Origin: Phorcus lineatus
Lineage: Eukaryota; Mollusca; Gastropoda; Trochida; Trochidae
Direction: 5' to 3'
DNA: 64,000 nucleotides
Assembly (NCBI GenBank): GCA_921293015.1
Contig: OV121088.1
Span: 37,510,836 to 37,574,835, forward strand
Every line of letters starts with the position of its first letter. The stretch's first letter is position 1. Both the position numbers and the translations under genes were made by a program. Of the stretch, positions 35,893 to 47,723 are shown piece after piece. A model generated the notes under the pieces. It had not been told where the DNA came from, searched no databases, and was given only the letters and a program-made list of their open reading frames with translations.

Positions 35893-37225
35893 AAGGTGAA
35901 GGTCGTTCGGAACGAGACTTGCAGGCCCTATTCTGTAGTCTTTCCAGTAATATAAGGATTCTGCAATTTTGCTTTTTTGGCGTGTTTTATTATTTTTTTG
36001 TCCACCGATTTTGTGGACCCGACTTAGCCCAAACCGCTAAAGCTACAACAGCCAAACTTCGCAGGCTGGTAGAACTTCATGAGAAGGGGTTCTAATAAGC
36101 TTTTGGGCTTAATCGGATTAAGCGTTAAAGGCACAGTACCACTCAAATTTTCAAAAATTTTCATGGGATTTTTTTTCAAAATGCACTTAGAGACCTGAAA
36201 CGTTTTTTAAATGATAGGCAATTACATTTGGAGCAAAAAAGTAAACCATGGCGACTTCGTAGCATGCATACTTACGCCGCCATATTACTTTTTTTGACTT
36301 TTTGAAATTTTCGGACCCCACGCACCTTTGAGAATCTTCTCCGACGAAGATACTAGCATCTCAGAGCTGAAAGTTACATATGTTGTAGATGAAGTACTGA
36401 GGAGAAAAGGATACTCTAAATTTTTCCTCAAACTTTAATCCTTTTTACTCAGCAACCCTTCGAAGTCGGGCGACTTAGCTCCTGTGACCATGTTCAAGGG
36501 GCGATAACTCAAAAAGTTAGACTCACAACTGCAAAATTTTCTCAGGAATGTGGAACCACTATAGGCACTTTACAAATCAATTAAAACATTGGTCGCGAAC
36601 AGTCATTTCCGTTCACAATAATCGATCAAAATCGGAAAAAATACCTTTTTCAAAATTAACATGGGGTAATTTTTCAAAATTGACTTAGAGACTTGAAACT
36701 TGTTTTGAAAGAAGCGTAATATCAATTCAAACAAAAAAGTAACTCATGACGAATTCGTATGTGTCATGGTTTTTTAGCATTATCAACTTCTTTGCAATAA
36801 TCGCAGTTTGGTTACGAAACTTGGTCACATAAAACATGCTGCTGTGGACTAATGCGTGAGCCAATCTTCATGAAACTTTCAGGATTGATTGCTAACATGA
36901 CTATGTTTGTACTGAATGTGTTTTTACAGCGCTGAATCCTGTCGTCGTCGCTTGCGACTATATTTTTTACTTTCACTTTTTCTCAACATTTGCAAATGAT
37001 GTGCATGAACTACTTCATTGTTGTGAAGCTATTTAGTTTATCATATGTTGTACCATCACCAACTACAGAGATTCATACTCCAAATGTAGGGCAAATCACC
37101 ATTAGCTTGGGTAATGGTTTTACGGTTTTTAGAATTAATACAATAATTTTTCTATTTGCAATGTAAATTCAATAGTATCAAACTGCAGTATATTTTTTTG
37201 TCTTTTCATAGATTGATTTAGCAAA

Positions 37226-39769
37226 ATGGCCGCAAATGTTCTTGGGATGGCGTTCATCCCCTACTACAATCACATAGTCCAGTTACTGGAGACAAACCAG
37301 GAGTTAAAAAAAACTGCATCAGGTACATATCGTTTAAAAATAAGTGTTTTTCTGTTGAAAAACGATTGTAAATATGAATGTGTAACTGTTTCTCATTTGA
37401 TGACATGTCTTATCCTTCTGAAAATAGAAAGAATTTTTGTGCATAGATGAATTCTCATGTATAATATCAAATACGAATCATGAATATGAAAAATTTCAAA
37501 TCTTTGAAGAGCATTTAGAAGTGATGTACACAAGATTTCTGGATAACAATAAAAAAGTTGTTATCCATTTAAGATGCGCGGTATTATCGGTATATCAGTA
37601 TGTCGGTATATTGCAATTCAGAAACCTCACGATACGTACTGGTACAGTCTTCTGAAAATATCCGCTATATTAGAAGTTTTAGAATTAACTGTTTTCGTGT
37701 AAAATTGCAGAAAAAACATTACAAAAACACCATATATATGATTTTACTGAAAGTTGTAAACAAAGGCGAACGTTCAAAGTAGAAATAGCACATACATGTT
37801 GAAATACGAAACCAGTCACTTAATTTTCTCTCTTTGCAAAATGACGTGCAGTTGAGCATTGATCACTGTAATAATTGCTTTTATTTAGTCGAGAGAACAT
37901 GGAAAGACTAAAATATGAAAAGTACCAATATATTGCAATATGTATTGCAATACGCTTTTCTGTATCACAATATATTGGGATATGGAAATGAGGACCGATA
38001 CCCATCCTTATTATCCATAAAGTCTTGTTTTCCTTACAAAAAATGTCATTGTTATTAAAGTGTACATTAAAATATTAATAATTAATTCATATAGTTTGAA
38101 TGTCATACATTTACTTCTTGTGTGTAAATCATTATGTTCCTATATTCATGAATCACAGGAATCCTCAAACAGATGGCCTGGCCTGCAGGTGGAGCTCTGG
38201 CAGGAGGAGTTTTCTTCGGACCAGTTGGTGCTATGGTTGGAGGACTTGCAGGTGAACATCTAAACATTTAATCTTGTTCATCATCGGTGGATCCAGGAAT
38301 TTTGGAAGGGGGAGTTCAGCTACTGAAAATGTGTGGGTTCAGCCTCTGGGGTCACTAATTTTACAGTGAAATGTTAATAGGGGAAACCACTGCTGTAACA
38401 TCAGGATCTATTTATCTATGGTGCTCCGATAATCCCACAATATTTCTCTGCATGGCCCTCAGACGAACAGCTGATGAAAATTTTTTTAAATGAAACAGAA
38501 ATTGAGCAATATTAGCATAACCTTAATGAGAACGTTACAGGGGATAGTGCTATAACCCAGCAGGCATCTACCGTCATTTTGATGTCGAAATGTGGTTGAT
38601 TTCAGGTCAGGACGTTGACTGACCATTTTTCGACGTCGGAACAACGTTAGTTTCCTGACGTTGAAATTTGGTTGGGTTTTGATGTTGTTTCAACGTCATC
38701 AGAACAACTTAAAACTGACAACTAATTACTTTTATGACATTTCATTATCGTTGATAACATCAAATAAGTTAAGAAATGTTTTAAAGAATGAAATGAAGAA
38801 TGCAAAAACGAACAGCTATCATTGACATTTAAAAAGTGTTATTAATATTGGGATTTGATAAAAAAAAAGTTAATTTCTTTCATTTTCACAATAAAGGGAG
38901 GTAATTCTGTTCTTATAACTAATTAGAATTAACAAGGTATGTTGTATTTTTCAACAGTTTTTATTTTTTCATTAAAGTTCAAAAATGACAACATGAATTT
39001 TCAATTTGAATAAAGTTAGTAGTTCTTAAAAAACGGTAATTGCCCATTTGTAACAAACGTTTATTTGCTGACACTTCGATCTAAATCGTTGCACTGTCAT
39101 ATAAACACAAACACCCTTGTCATTTAGTTCATTTCCATTATTAGGATAATATCAATCATCCGACTCTTACTCCAAGGTCAACGAAAGAGCTGTTGATTAG
39201 AGTAAAGCCTCACAAATGATGCATGGATATAAATATAAGAACGAAACAAAACTAACACAATTTGAATGATCATCAAGTCATGGCTTCAACGTTGAAGCGA
39301 CGTGGAAATGACGTCAGATTTCGACGTCGCCGCAAATTTCAAATCCAATCAAATTTCAACGTTATTTCAACGTTGATAAACGACGTCGTTTCAATGTTGA
39401 TACAACGGCAGATTGCCTGCTGGGAAATGGCTATGAGATATAAGGGAATTCCAGTGAAGGAATTCAATAAATAAAATCTAATAATTCTGAATATTCATTT
39501 CAGTCTATATGAACCCTTGACTTTGTTTCTTGATCTTTCTTGTAACAGGCTGTTTGATTGGTTACCTCATGAGTGATGAGTACCAATCACTGGTGGAGAC
39601 AATTAAAGGACTTTCTGAAGAGGACAAGAAGAGACTCGTGGACGAGGTCCAAAAACTTGTTGGATCAAGTGGAATCGAAGCTCTCACAAAGTTCATCGGC
39701 ACTCAGGCACAGCAGGAAATATTTCTGAATGTTCTCAACAAATTTACACAAGATATGAAAGGAGGCTAA
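37226..39769 (+). CDS. C19orf12-like small membrane protein, copy 1
   Basis: Exons 37226-37322, 38159-38251 and 39549-39769 join in frame (GT-AG borders, phases 1 and 1), giving about 136 residues. The N-terminus starts MAANVLGMAFIPYY. The middle is a glycine-rich hydrophobic hairpin (WPAGGALAGGVFFGPVGAMV, then GGLAGCLIGYLMS). The C-terminal half is soluble and helical (LSEEDKKRLVDEVQKLVG ... FTQDMKGG). Length, a Gly-zipper-like membrane segment and the C-terminal helix pattern match the C19orf12 family, whose human member is a mitochondrial/ER-associated protein linked to neurodegeneration with brain iron accumulation. Its biochemical role is not settled. A 5' UTR exon is implied by the acceptor at 37210. 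Copy 1 differs from copies 2 and 3 by Ser/Thr at the exon 1 end and Gln for Arg in GTQAQQEIF. Confidence 0.8.
38556..39424. mobile_element. Non-autonomous TIR element in intron 2 (unit 1)
   Basis: The ends are CCCAGCAGGCA and TGCCTGCTGGG (perfect 11-bp inverted repeat), 869 bp overall. Both subterminal regions are packed with AACGTTGA/GACGTC/CAACGTC words in inverted arrangement. No transposase is encoded; the central part is AT-rich. A target-site duplication is not clear. It resembles DNA-transposon-derived elements with ACGT-rich ends seen in many animals; the superfamily is not assigned. Confidence 0.7.
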
Positions 39770-40059
39770 TTGCAAATATATGTGCTCATTAATTAATCAA
39801 TGGTTTTCTTGCTGTTTGCCTCATATTTCTTGATAGTTGAAGAATCTTGTCCATCTAACAATGTGTTACTTCATACACTTCTTTCACACAGTTACTTGTA
39901 TAGATCATAATACTAACCTGTCATCTGTCATTGTACTGGTAGAAAATGTTGGGGGTTTTTTTTTGGTTTTTTTTTATTAGTTCCCATAGGTTACAGAGTT
40001 TGAGCATAATATATGGACATAATATATGGACATTCATAGTGAAAATATCTATCTAAATA

Positions 40060-41490
40060 TATTGATTGTTGTACATTATTCCATGAATACTGGTATCAGT
40101 GGTTTCCATTTGTTGTTAAAATTTTCCAATTTGTTATTTCTTTTGAAAATGTATCTTTCAACAAGAAAGATTTCCTTCAAAGTCTTCAGATAGTTTTTTA
40201 ATTTCGGTAACATCCTTTTTATATTATATAGATTGACATATTTCTTTGCAGAGATAATGATTTGATTTATTAGAGTATTGTTGTATAGTGTTACAAACCA
40301 AATCAAGTATTTTGAAATCATTATTCTTTTTTCTAAAAAGTTATTCATCCAAAGTTGAAGTTCAATCCAAAATTTTGAGGTTTCATAGCAGTCCCAGTAT
40401 ACATGGTCAATGTTCTCAGAAACATCATTACTAAAACTACATAAGTCATTGTCGAAAGATTCATTTTTAACAATTCTTTTTTCGTGTAAATAACTCTTTG
40501 CAAAAATCTGTATTGAAAATCAATCAGTTTAACATCCTTCAATCCATATCTATAAGAGTTAAAAATACTATTCCAGTCAAACTCACAATCTTTAAAAATG
40601 GTTTCCCACTTTTCACTCACATCAAGTTTTGTATTCTTGTAAATCAGCTTATCATAAAAAATTCTTGATCCTTTGGTAGATTTAAGGATATTTCTTTGGT
40701 AAATATTGATGTACAAATCATTCATGGGAATATTTCTTGTATTTTTTATATGATATTTCCAACAGCTGGGTAAAATGTATAGTAAATAATTATAGTCAAG
40801 TATTGTACCTTATCTTGTATTTTAATTGTAATTCATCGAATGGCATAAATCCATGTTCATCACATAGGTCTTTAACTGTCATTAAACCTTTTTTGGCCCA
40901 GTTCCTGATAATATAGTTGCAGTTTTTATAGTTATGGTTAAGCCATTGTGCTAGAAATTCATCAACATTATTCCCTTCAACAGTTAGTTTCTTACAATAA
41001 TTATTCCATGCACTTAGAACATCTTTCCAAAAAGGGTTTTTTATACTTAAAATTTTGTCTATATTTGCCCCATATTTTAAAATATCGTCAAATGGAATAT
41101 TACATGGGTTATTATCAAATGATTTTTTACAATAAAATCTGAGGGTAGATAGTTTTAGGGCATGGGCCCCGCTAACAGAGTCCCCTATGTATAGACTATC
41201 AATAGTCTATACATAGGGGACTCTGTTAGCGGGGCCCATGGGTTTGGCAATGAAGTGAAAATATGCACAAGTTTTGAGAGGGCTAATGTTTTAACGACAG
41301 TGATTTTTCCTGGTAGTGTTAGATTTCTCTTTCTCCATATTTCAAGTATTGGTAGAAAATGTTGTCTCATCAAAACACAAGTAGTTTTTTTCAGGGTGAA
41401 CATTTGAAAGATAATTTGTTCCTTATCACTGTTTACCTCTGCACCAATCCAAAGGTGTTTCATTCCGATATTGGTTTGGGTTTTGGTTTT
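40060..41490 (-). pseudogene. LINE fragment (C-terminal reverse-transcriptase region), unit 1
   Basis: Minus-strand reading gives the end of a LINE ORF2. First come NIGMKHLWIGAEVN and WRKRNLTLPGKITVVK followed by TLALSKLVHIFTSLPNP (41222-41463), the conserved segment after the RT palm in L1/Tx1-like elements. After the hairpin at 41161-41240 come FWKDVLSAWNNYCKK, IIRNWAKKGLMTVKDLC and KWETIFKDCEFDW, typical of the C-terminal part. About 80 residues expected between the two blocks are missing, and the frame is broken again near 40780-40800. The fragment is 5'-truncated and dead. It lies 3' of the host gene in antisense. Confidence 0.75.
41161..41240. repeat. 80-bp perfect hairpin inside the LINE fragment (unit 1)
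   Basis: Two perfect 39-bp arms (start CATGGGCCCCGCTAACAGAG, inner end ATAGACTAT) flank a 2-base loop CA. It sits where the LINE coding text is interrupted. It could be a tiny fold-back insertion or a repair product. Confidence 0.92.
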
Positions 41491-42618
41491 TAATTGAGTG
41501 ATTCATTATCTAGATATGAAGACTCAGAAGCTACCTGCTTTTATCAAAATGGCATCATGAATCATAGGTGCCAGACTCTAATATACATGCAAGTACATAT
41601 ACATGTAGCTATAAAACATTTTAACAAATTACTACACTGGGGGGTCTGCAAGGGGGCCACAAATGATTAAACTGGTTTCTTGGCTCTATTAATTTTTTTT
41701 ATTAACTTCGTAGACTATTATCATATACATTTCCTATCCCTAGGAGAGCTATATATATGTTGAACCATATATATATTTTATATATAATAATTTATAATGT
41801 ACATATAGAGTCTGGTGACTCTGTGATGAATAAAGCATGGAGTTTTTAATTATGCCTTGTGGATCCATACTTAGTAAATAAAAGAATGGCGTACATTGGG
41901 ATATATTTCATTGCTAAACATTTTATGAAGAATTAGTTTCGAAAGAAACTGAAACCTATAAGACTTACAGGAAGAAAACCATTGATGAACAATAATCTCT
42001 AGAAAATTGTATTTTAGTTTCTCATTATCATTAGGATCATTTATGAATATTTGTATGATTATAAGTAATCAATATTGGTTCTCTTTTCCTAAATGATTTA
42101 TTTGATACAGTTTCTTGATAATAAAGAATTACAATTTTCAAAAATGTAATGAAATGTTTATCAAAATTAAATTTTTTCAGCGTTTATTGTTTTTTACTTT
42201 TCCCAATATTTTGTTGTGCAATGAAAAGCTTATGTTTATGTTTGTATAAATTTGTACGAACATGATCTTTTTTATTGTAAAAAAGTGCACTTACTTCTGG
42301 AATTGTGCATGTTATATTTGAATGTAGTTTCAAGTTTACGTACTTTTGTACCGTTGGACGTGTCGTAGTTGTTATGTATATCCACAGAATTGTGTACCTT
42401 TGTATATGAAAAAAGTTTATACAAGATTGTTTAGTAAATATTTTTTTTTATCAAATTTGTCATGTTTTGATCTCTCATATATGGAGAGTCTTTGAAGGGT
42501 TCATTACCTCCCCTTGACCGAGACCAAAGAATAAAGATTTCATTTACGGTCAGAAATATAGGCATATGGTTCTGTCCATCCAACAATGAATAGTGTACCT
42601 GCAGCAATTAAAGTACTT

Positions 42619-42746
42619 GACATTAATCCATGGTGATAACTTCACTACTGGACATTAATCCATGGTGATGACTTCAATACGGGACATTAATCCATGGTGA
42701 TGACTTCACTACTTGACATTAATCCATGATGATAACTTCACTCTAT
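42619..42746. repeat. 32-bp minisatellite, four units (unit 1)
   Basis: GACATTAATCCATGGTGATG-like units start at 42619, 42651, 42683 and 42715 with a constant 32-bp period and few changes. It is not a CRISPR: the units are adjacent, with no spacers, and the genome is animal. Confidence 0.9.
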
Positions 42747-43253
42747 CGTGTTAACAGTGGATTATTAAGAATCCACTGCTCATTGACTGTCCTTGCTAAG
42801 AGGAGTGTTAATTTTTATTTTTATAATAGAGTGTGATTTTATTCTTCAGGCATTACAAAAACTAAAAAATTATGAAAATAAAGTTCTGTAAGTGTGTGAG
42901 AAAAAATTTCCAACATGCAAAACTCTGATCATTAAAGCAGCACTTGAATCATCTGTGCAATGGAGGCATGGCAGAGGTGAAGTCTTCTGTACGCAAGCCT
43001 TAAAGGGACCATTCCAGCGGCTCATCCGCCATCTTGAAATGTTAGCATTGCGAAAAATCAAATGTGCTGTATTATGCTAATTCATTGACAAGAAATAACT
43101 AATAGATTTGTAGAAGAGGGGCATATTTACAAATAATTCAAAATAAAAGTTGTCAGTTACAATGTGTTGTCGCGGTAATGCAGTCCACATTTGTAGCTGC
43201 GATGATTGGCTTCATTTCACGAAGTTTTTCTTTTTTGATCGATATACTTTATT
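42747..43253. other. Tail of tandem unit 1, no gene recognised
   Basis: Holds a short inverted repeat (GTGGATTATTAAGAATCCAC, about 42759-42778), the LTR-element empty site and, around 43010-43060, a CGGCTCATCCGCCATCTTGA stretch with promoter-like composition. No coding exon was found. Confidence 0.45.
42985..42988. other. Empty insertion site of the LTR element in unit 1
   Basis: GAAGTC-TTCT-GTACGC here corresponds to the duplicated TTCT flanking the element in unit 2. It confirms both element boundaries and the 4-bp target duplication. Confidence 0.9.
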
Positions 43254-44889
43254 CCAATACAATTCACGAAAAATGAATGTTCATACCAGTTTAACATACG
43301 CCTTATTGGCATTTTTTTTCGTAGCTTCAAGATAAACCCCCTTTTTCCGTTGACGCAGGTTACAAGGAAATAGAATAAAAGCGCAAGAATTTTTACTACT
43401 TGAATGATTACACCCGAAATCAAAACAGCAAACCATATCGTAGTTCAAAGTAGTCACCACAGACTAGGAATTGTATCATGTAACTGTACAGTTACGTGGT
43501 TACTTAGCGCAGCCGCGCTTCAAACGTGATTCAGTTTAGGTATTCCCCGGAAGTTAAAGGTGAAGGTCGTTCGGAACGAGACTTGCAGGCCCTATTCTGT
43601 AGTCTTTCCAGTAATATAAGGATTCTGCAATTTTGCTTTTTTGGCGTGTTTTATTATTTTTTTTGTCCACCGATTTTGTGGACCCGACTTAGCCCAAACC
43701 GCTAAAGCTACAACAGCCAAACTTCGCAGGCTGGTAGAACTTCATGAGAAGGGGTTCTAATAAGCTTTTGGGCTTAATCGGATTAAGCGTTAAAGGCACA
43801 GTACCACTCAAATTTTCAAAAATTAACATGGGATTTTTTTTCAAAATGCACTTAGAGACCTGAAACGTTTTTTAAATGATAGGCAATTACATTTGGAGCA
43901 AAAAGTAAACCATGGCGACTTCGTAGCATGCATACTTACGCCGCCATATTACTTTTTTTGACTTTTTGAAATTTTCGGACCCCACGCACCTTTGAGAATC
44001 TTCTCCGACGAAGATACTAGCATCTCAGAGCTGAAAGTTACATATGTTGTAGCTGAAGTACTGAGGAGAAAAGGATACTCTAAATTTTTCCTCAAACTTT
44101 AATCCTTTTTACTCAGCAACCCTTCGAAGTCGGGCGACTTAGCTCCTGTGACCATGTTCAAGGGGCGATAACTCAAAAAGTTAGACTCACAACTGCAAAA
44201 TTTTCTCAGGAATGTGGAACCACTATAGGCACTTTACAAATCAATTAAAACATTGGTCGCGAACAGTCATTTCCGTTCACAATAATCGATCAAAATCGGA
44301 AAAAATACCTTTTTCAAAATTAACATGGGGTAATTTTTCAAAATTGACTTAGAGACTTGAAACTTGTTTTGAAAGAAGCGTAATATCAATTCAAACAAAA
44401 AAGTAACTCATGACGAATTCGTATGTGTCATGGTTTTTTAGCATTATCAACTTCTTTGCAATAATCGCAATTTGGTTACGAAACTTGGTCACATAAAACA
44501 TGCTGCTGTGGACTAATGCGTGAGCCAATCTTCATGAAACTTTCAGGATTGATTGCTAACATGACTATGTTTGTACTGAATGTGTTTTTACAGCGCTGAA
44601 TCCTGTCGTCGTCGCTTGCGACTATATTTTTTACTTTCACTTTTTCTCAACATTTGCAAATGATGTGCATGAACTACTTCATTGTTGTGAAGCTATTTAG
44701 TTTATCATATGTTGTACCATCACCAACTACAGAGATTCATACTCCAAATGTAGGGCAAATCACCATTAGCTTGGGTAATGGTTTTACGGTTTTTAGAATT
44801 AATACAATAATTTTTCTATTTGCAATGTAAATTCAATAGTATCAAACTGCAGTATATTTTTTTGTCTTTTCATAGATTGATTTAGCAAA

Positions 44890-47433
44890 ATGGCCGCAAA
44901 TGTTCTTGGGATGGCGTTCATCCCCTACTACAATCACATAGTCCAGTTACTGGAGACAAACCAGGAGTTAAAAAAACTGCAACAGGTACATATCGTTTAA
45001 AAATAAGTGTTTTTCTGTTGAAAAACGATTGTAAATATGAATGTGTAACTGTTTCTCATTTGATGACATGTCTTATCCTTCTGAAAATAGAAAGAATTTT
45101 TGTGCATAGATGAATTCTCATGTATAATATCAAATACGAATCATGAATATGAAAAATTTCAAATCTTTGAAGAGCATTTAGAAGTGATGTACACAAGATT
45201 TCTGGATAACAATAAAAAAAGTTGTTATCCATTTAAGATGCGCGGTATTATCGGTATATCAGTATGTCGGTATATTGCAATTCAGAAACCTCACGATACG
45301 TACTGGTACAGTCTTCTGAAAATATCCGCTATATTAGAAGTTTTAGAATTAACTGTTTTCGTGTAAAATTGCAGAAAAAACATTACAAAAACACCATATA
45401 TATGATTTTACTGAAAGTTGTAAACAAAGGCGAACGTTCAAAGTAGAAATAGCACATACATGTTGAAATACGAAACCAGTCACTTAATTTTCTCTCTTTG
45501 CAAAATGACGTGCAGTTGAGCATTGATCACTGTAATAATTGCTTTTATTTAGTCGAGAGAACATGGAAAGACTAAAATATGAAAAGTACCAATATATTGC
45601 AATATGTATTGCAATACGCTTTTCTGTATCACAATATATTGGGATATGGAAATGAGGACCGATACCCATCCTTATTATCCATAAAGTCTTGTTTTCCTTA
45701 CAAAAAATGTCATTGTTATTAAAGTGTACATTAAAATATTAATAATTAATTCATATAGTTTGAATGTCATACATTTACTTCTTGTGTGTAAATCATTATG
45801 TTCCTATATTCATGAATCACAGGAATCCTCAAACAGATGGCCTGGCCTGCAGGTGGAGCTCTGGCAGGAGGAGTTTTCTTCGGACCAGTTGGTGCTATGG
45901 TTGGAGGACTTGCAGGTGAACATCTAAACATTTAATCTTGTTCATCATCGGTGGATCCAGGAATTTTGGAAGGGGGAGTTCAGCTACTGAAAATGTGTGG
46001 GTTCAGCCTCTGGGGTCACTAATTTTACAGTGAAATGTTAATAGGGGAAACCACTGCTGTAACATCAGGATCTATTTATCTATGGTGCTCCGATAATCCC
46101 ACAATATTTCTCTGCATGGCCCTCAGACGAACAGCTGATGAAAATTTTTTTAAATGAAACAGAAATTGAGCAATATTAGCATAACCTTAATGAGAACGTT
46201 ACAGGGGATAGTGCTATAACCCAGCAGGCATCTACCGTCATTTTGATGTCGAAATGTGGTTGATTTCAGGTCAGGACGTCGACTGACCATTTTTCGACGT
46301 CGGAACAACGTTAGTTTCCTGACGTTGAAATTTGGTTGGGTTTTGATGTTGTTTCAACGTCATCAGAACAACTTAAAACTGACAACTAATTACTTTTATG
46401 ACATTTCATTATCGTTGATAACATCAAATAAGTTAAGAAATGTTTTAAAGAATGAAATGAAGAATGCAAAAACGAACAGCTATCATTGACATTTAAAAAG
46501 TGTTATTAATATTGGGATTTGATAAAAAAAAAGTTAATTTCTTTCATTTTCACAATAAAGGGAGGTAATTCTGTTCTTATAACTAATTAGAATTAACAAG
46601 GTATGTTGTATTTTTCAACAGTTTTTATTTTTTCATTAAAGTTCAAAAATGACAACATGAATTTTCAATTTGAATAAAGTTAGTAGTTCTTAAAAAACGG
46701 TAATTGCCCATTTGTAACAAACGTTTATTTGCTGACACTTCGATCTAAATCGTTGCACTGTCATATAAACACAAACACCCTTGTCATTTAGTTCATTTCC
46801 ATTATTAGGATAATATCAATCATCCGACTCTTACTCCAAGGTCAACGAAAGAGCTGTTGATTAGAGTAAAGCCTCACAAATGATGCATGGATATAAATAT
46901 AAGAACGAAACAAAACTAACACAATTTGAATGATCATCAAGTCATGGCTTCAACGTTGAAGCGACGTGGAAATGACGTCAGATTTCGACGTCGCCGCAAA
47001 TTTCAAATCCAATCAAATTTCAACGTTATTTCAACGTTGATAAACGACGTCGTTTCAATGTTGATACAACGGCAGATTGCCTGCTGGGAAATGGCTATGA
47101 GATATAAGGGAATTCCAGTGAAGGAATTCAATAAATAAAATCTAATAATTCTGAATATTCATTTCAGTCTATATGAACCCTTGACTTTGTTTCTTGATCT
47201 TTCTTGTAACAGGTTGTTTGATTGGTTACCTCATGAGTGATGAGTACCAATCACTGGTGGAGACAATTAAAGGACTTTCTGAAGAGGACAAGAAGAGACT
47301 CGTGGACGAGGTCCAAAAACTTGTTGGATCAAGTGGAATCGAAGCTCTCACAAAGTTCATCGGCACTCAGGCACAGCGGGAAATATTTCTGAATGTTCTC
47401 AACAAATTTACACAAGATATGAAAGGAGGCTAA
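44890..47433 (+). pseudogene. C19orf12-like gene, copy 2, exon 1 frameshift
   Basis: Exons lie at 44890-44985, 45823-45915 and 47213-47433. Exon 1 is 96 bases against 97 in copies 1 and 3 because the A run after GAGTT has 7 rather than 8 bases. This puts exon 2 (ILKQMAWPAGG) out of frame with the start codon. Exons 2 and 3 are otherwise intact and encode the same glycine-rich hairpin and C-terminal half, with GTQAQREIF. A one-base homopolymer difference is also a common sequencing error, so the inactivation is provisional. Downstream initiation at the Met in LKQM is conceivable but would drop the N-terminus. Confidence 0.78.
46220..47088. mobile_element. Non-autonomous TIR element in intron 2 (unit 2)
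   Basis: Copy of 38556-39424 carried along by the tandem duplication, with the same termini. GACGTCGACTG replaces GACGTTGACTG. Confidence 0.7.
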
Positions 47434-47723
47434 TTGCAAATATATGTGCTCATTAATTAATCAATGGTTTTCTTGCTGTTTGCCTCATATTTCTTGATAG
47501 TTGAAGAATCTTGTCCATCTAACAATGTGTTACTTCATACACTTCTTTCACACAGTTACTTGTATAGATCATAATACTAACCTGTCATCTGTCATTGTAC
47601 TGGTAGAAAATGTTGGGTTTTTTTTTTTGGTTTTTTTTTATTAGTTCCCATAGGTTACAGAGTTTGAGCATAATATATGGACATAATATATGGACATTCA
47701 TAGTGAAAATATCTATCTAAATA

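Larger units (their letters stand above)
35590..43253 (+). repeat. Tandem unit 1 (7664 bp) with C19orf12-like gene
   Basis: The sequence from CCAATACAATTCACG at 35590 repeats at 43254 and 59656; the base before the match differs only in unit 1, which marks the outer edge. The unit holds a promoter/leader region (35590-37210), the three-exon gene, a TIR element in intron 2, a LINE fragment, a hairpin and a 32-bp minisatellite. Between about 36140 and 36760 there are two diverged direct copies of a ~110-bp stretch (words ACTTAGAGAC(C/T)TGAAAC, AAAAAAGTAA, CATG(G/A)CGA). From 41490 to 42618 nothing is recognised beyond AT-rich sequence. Confidence 0.95.

Noticed and set aside
35862-36095. 77-codon frame MIQFRYSPEVKGEG... 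in the unit leader
   Set aside because: No family resemblance, and the frame is not listed as open in the other two units, as expected for untranslated leader.
39262-39474. 70-codon frame MNDHQVMASTLKRRGNDV...
   Set aside because: It reads through the ACGTTGA-rich end of the TIR element; conserved in three copies only because the unit was duplicated recently.
42619-42746. Regular 32-bp repeats, CRISPR-like period
   Set aside because: Units are directly adjacent without unique spacers and the setting is an animal genome with introns; this is a minisatellite.
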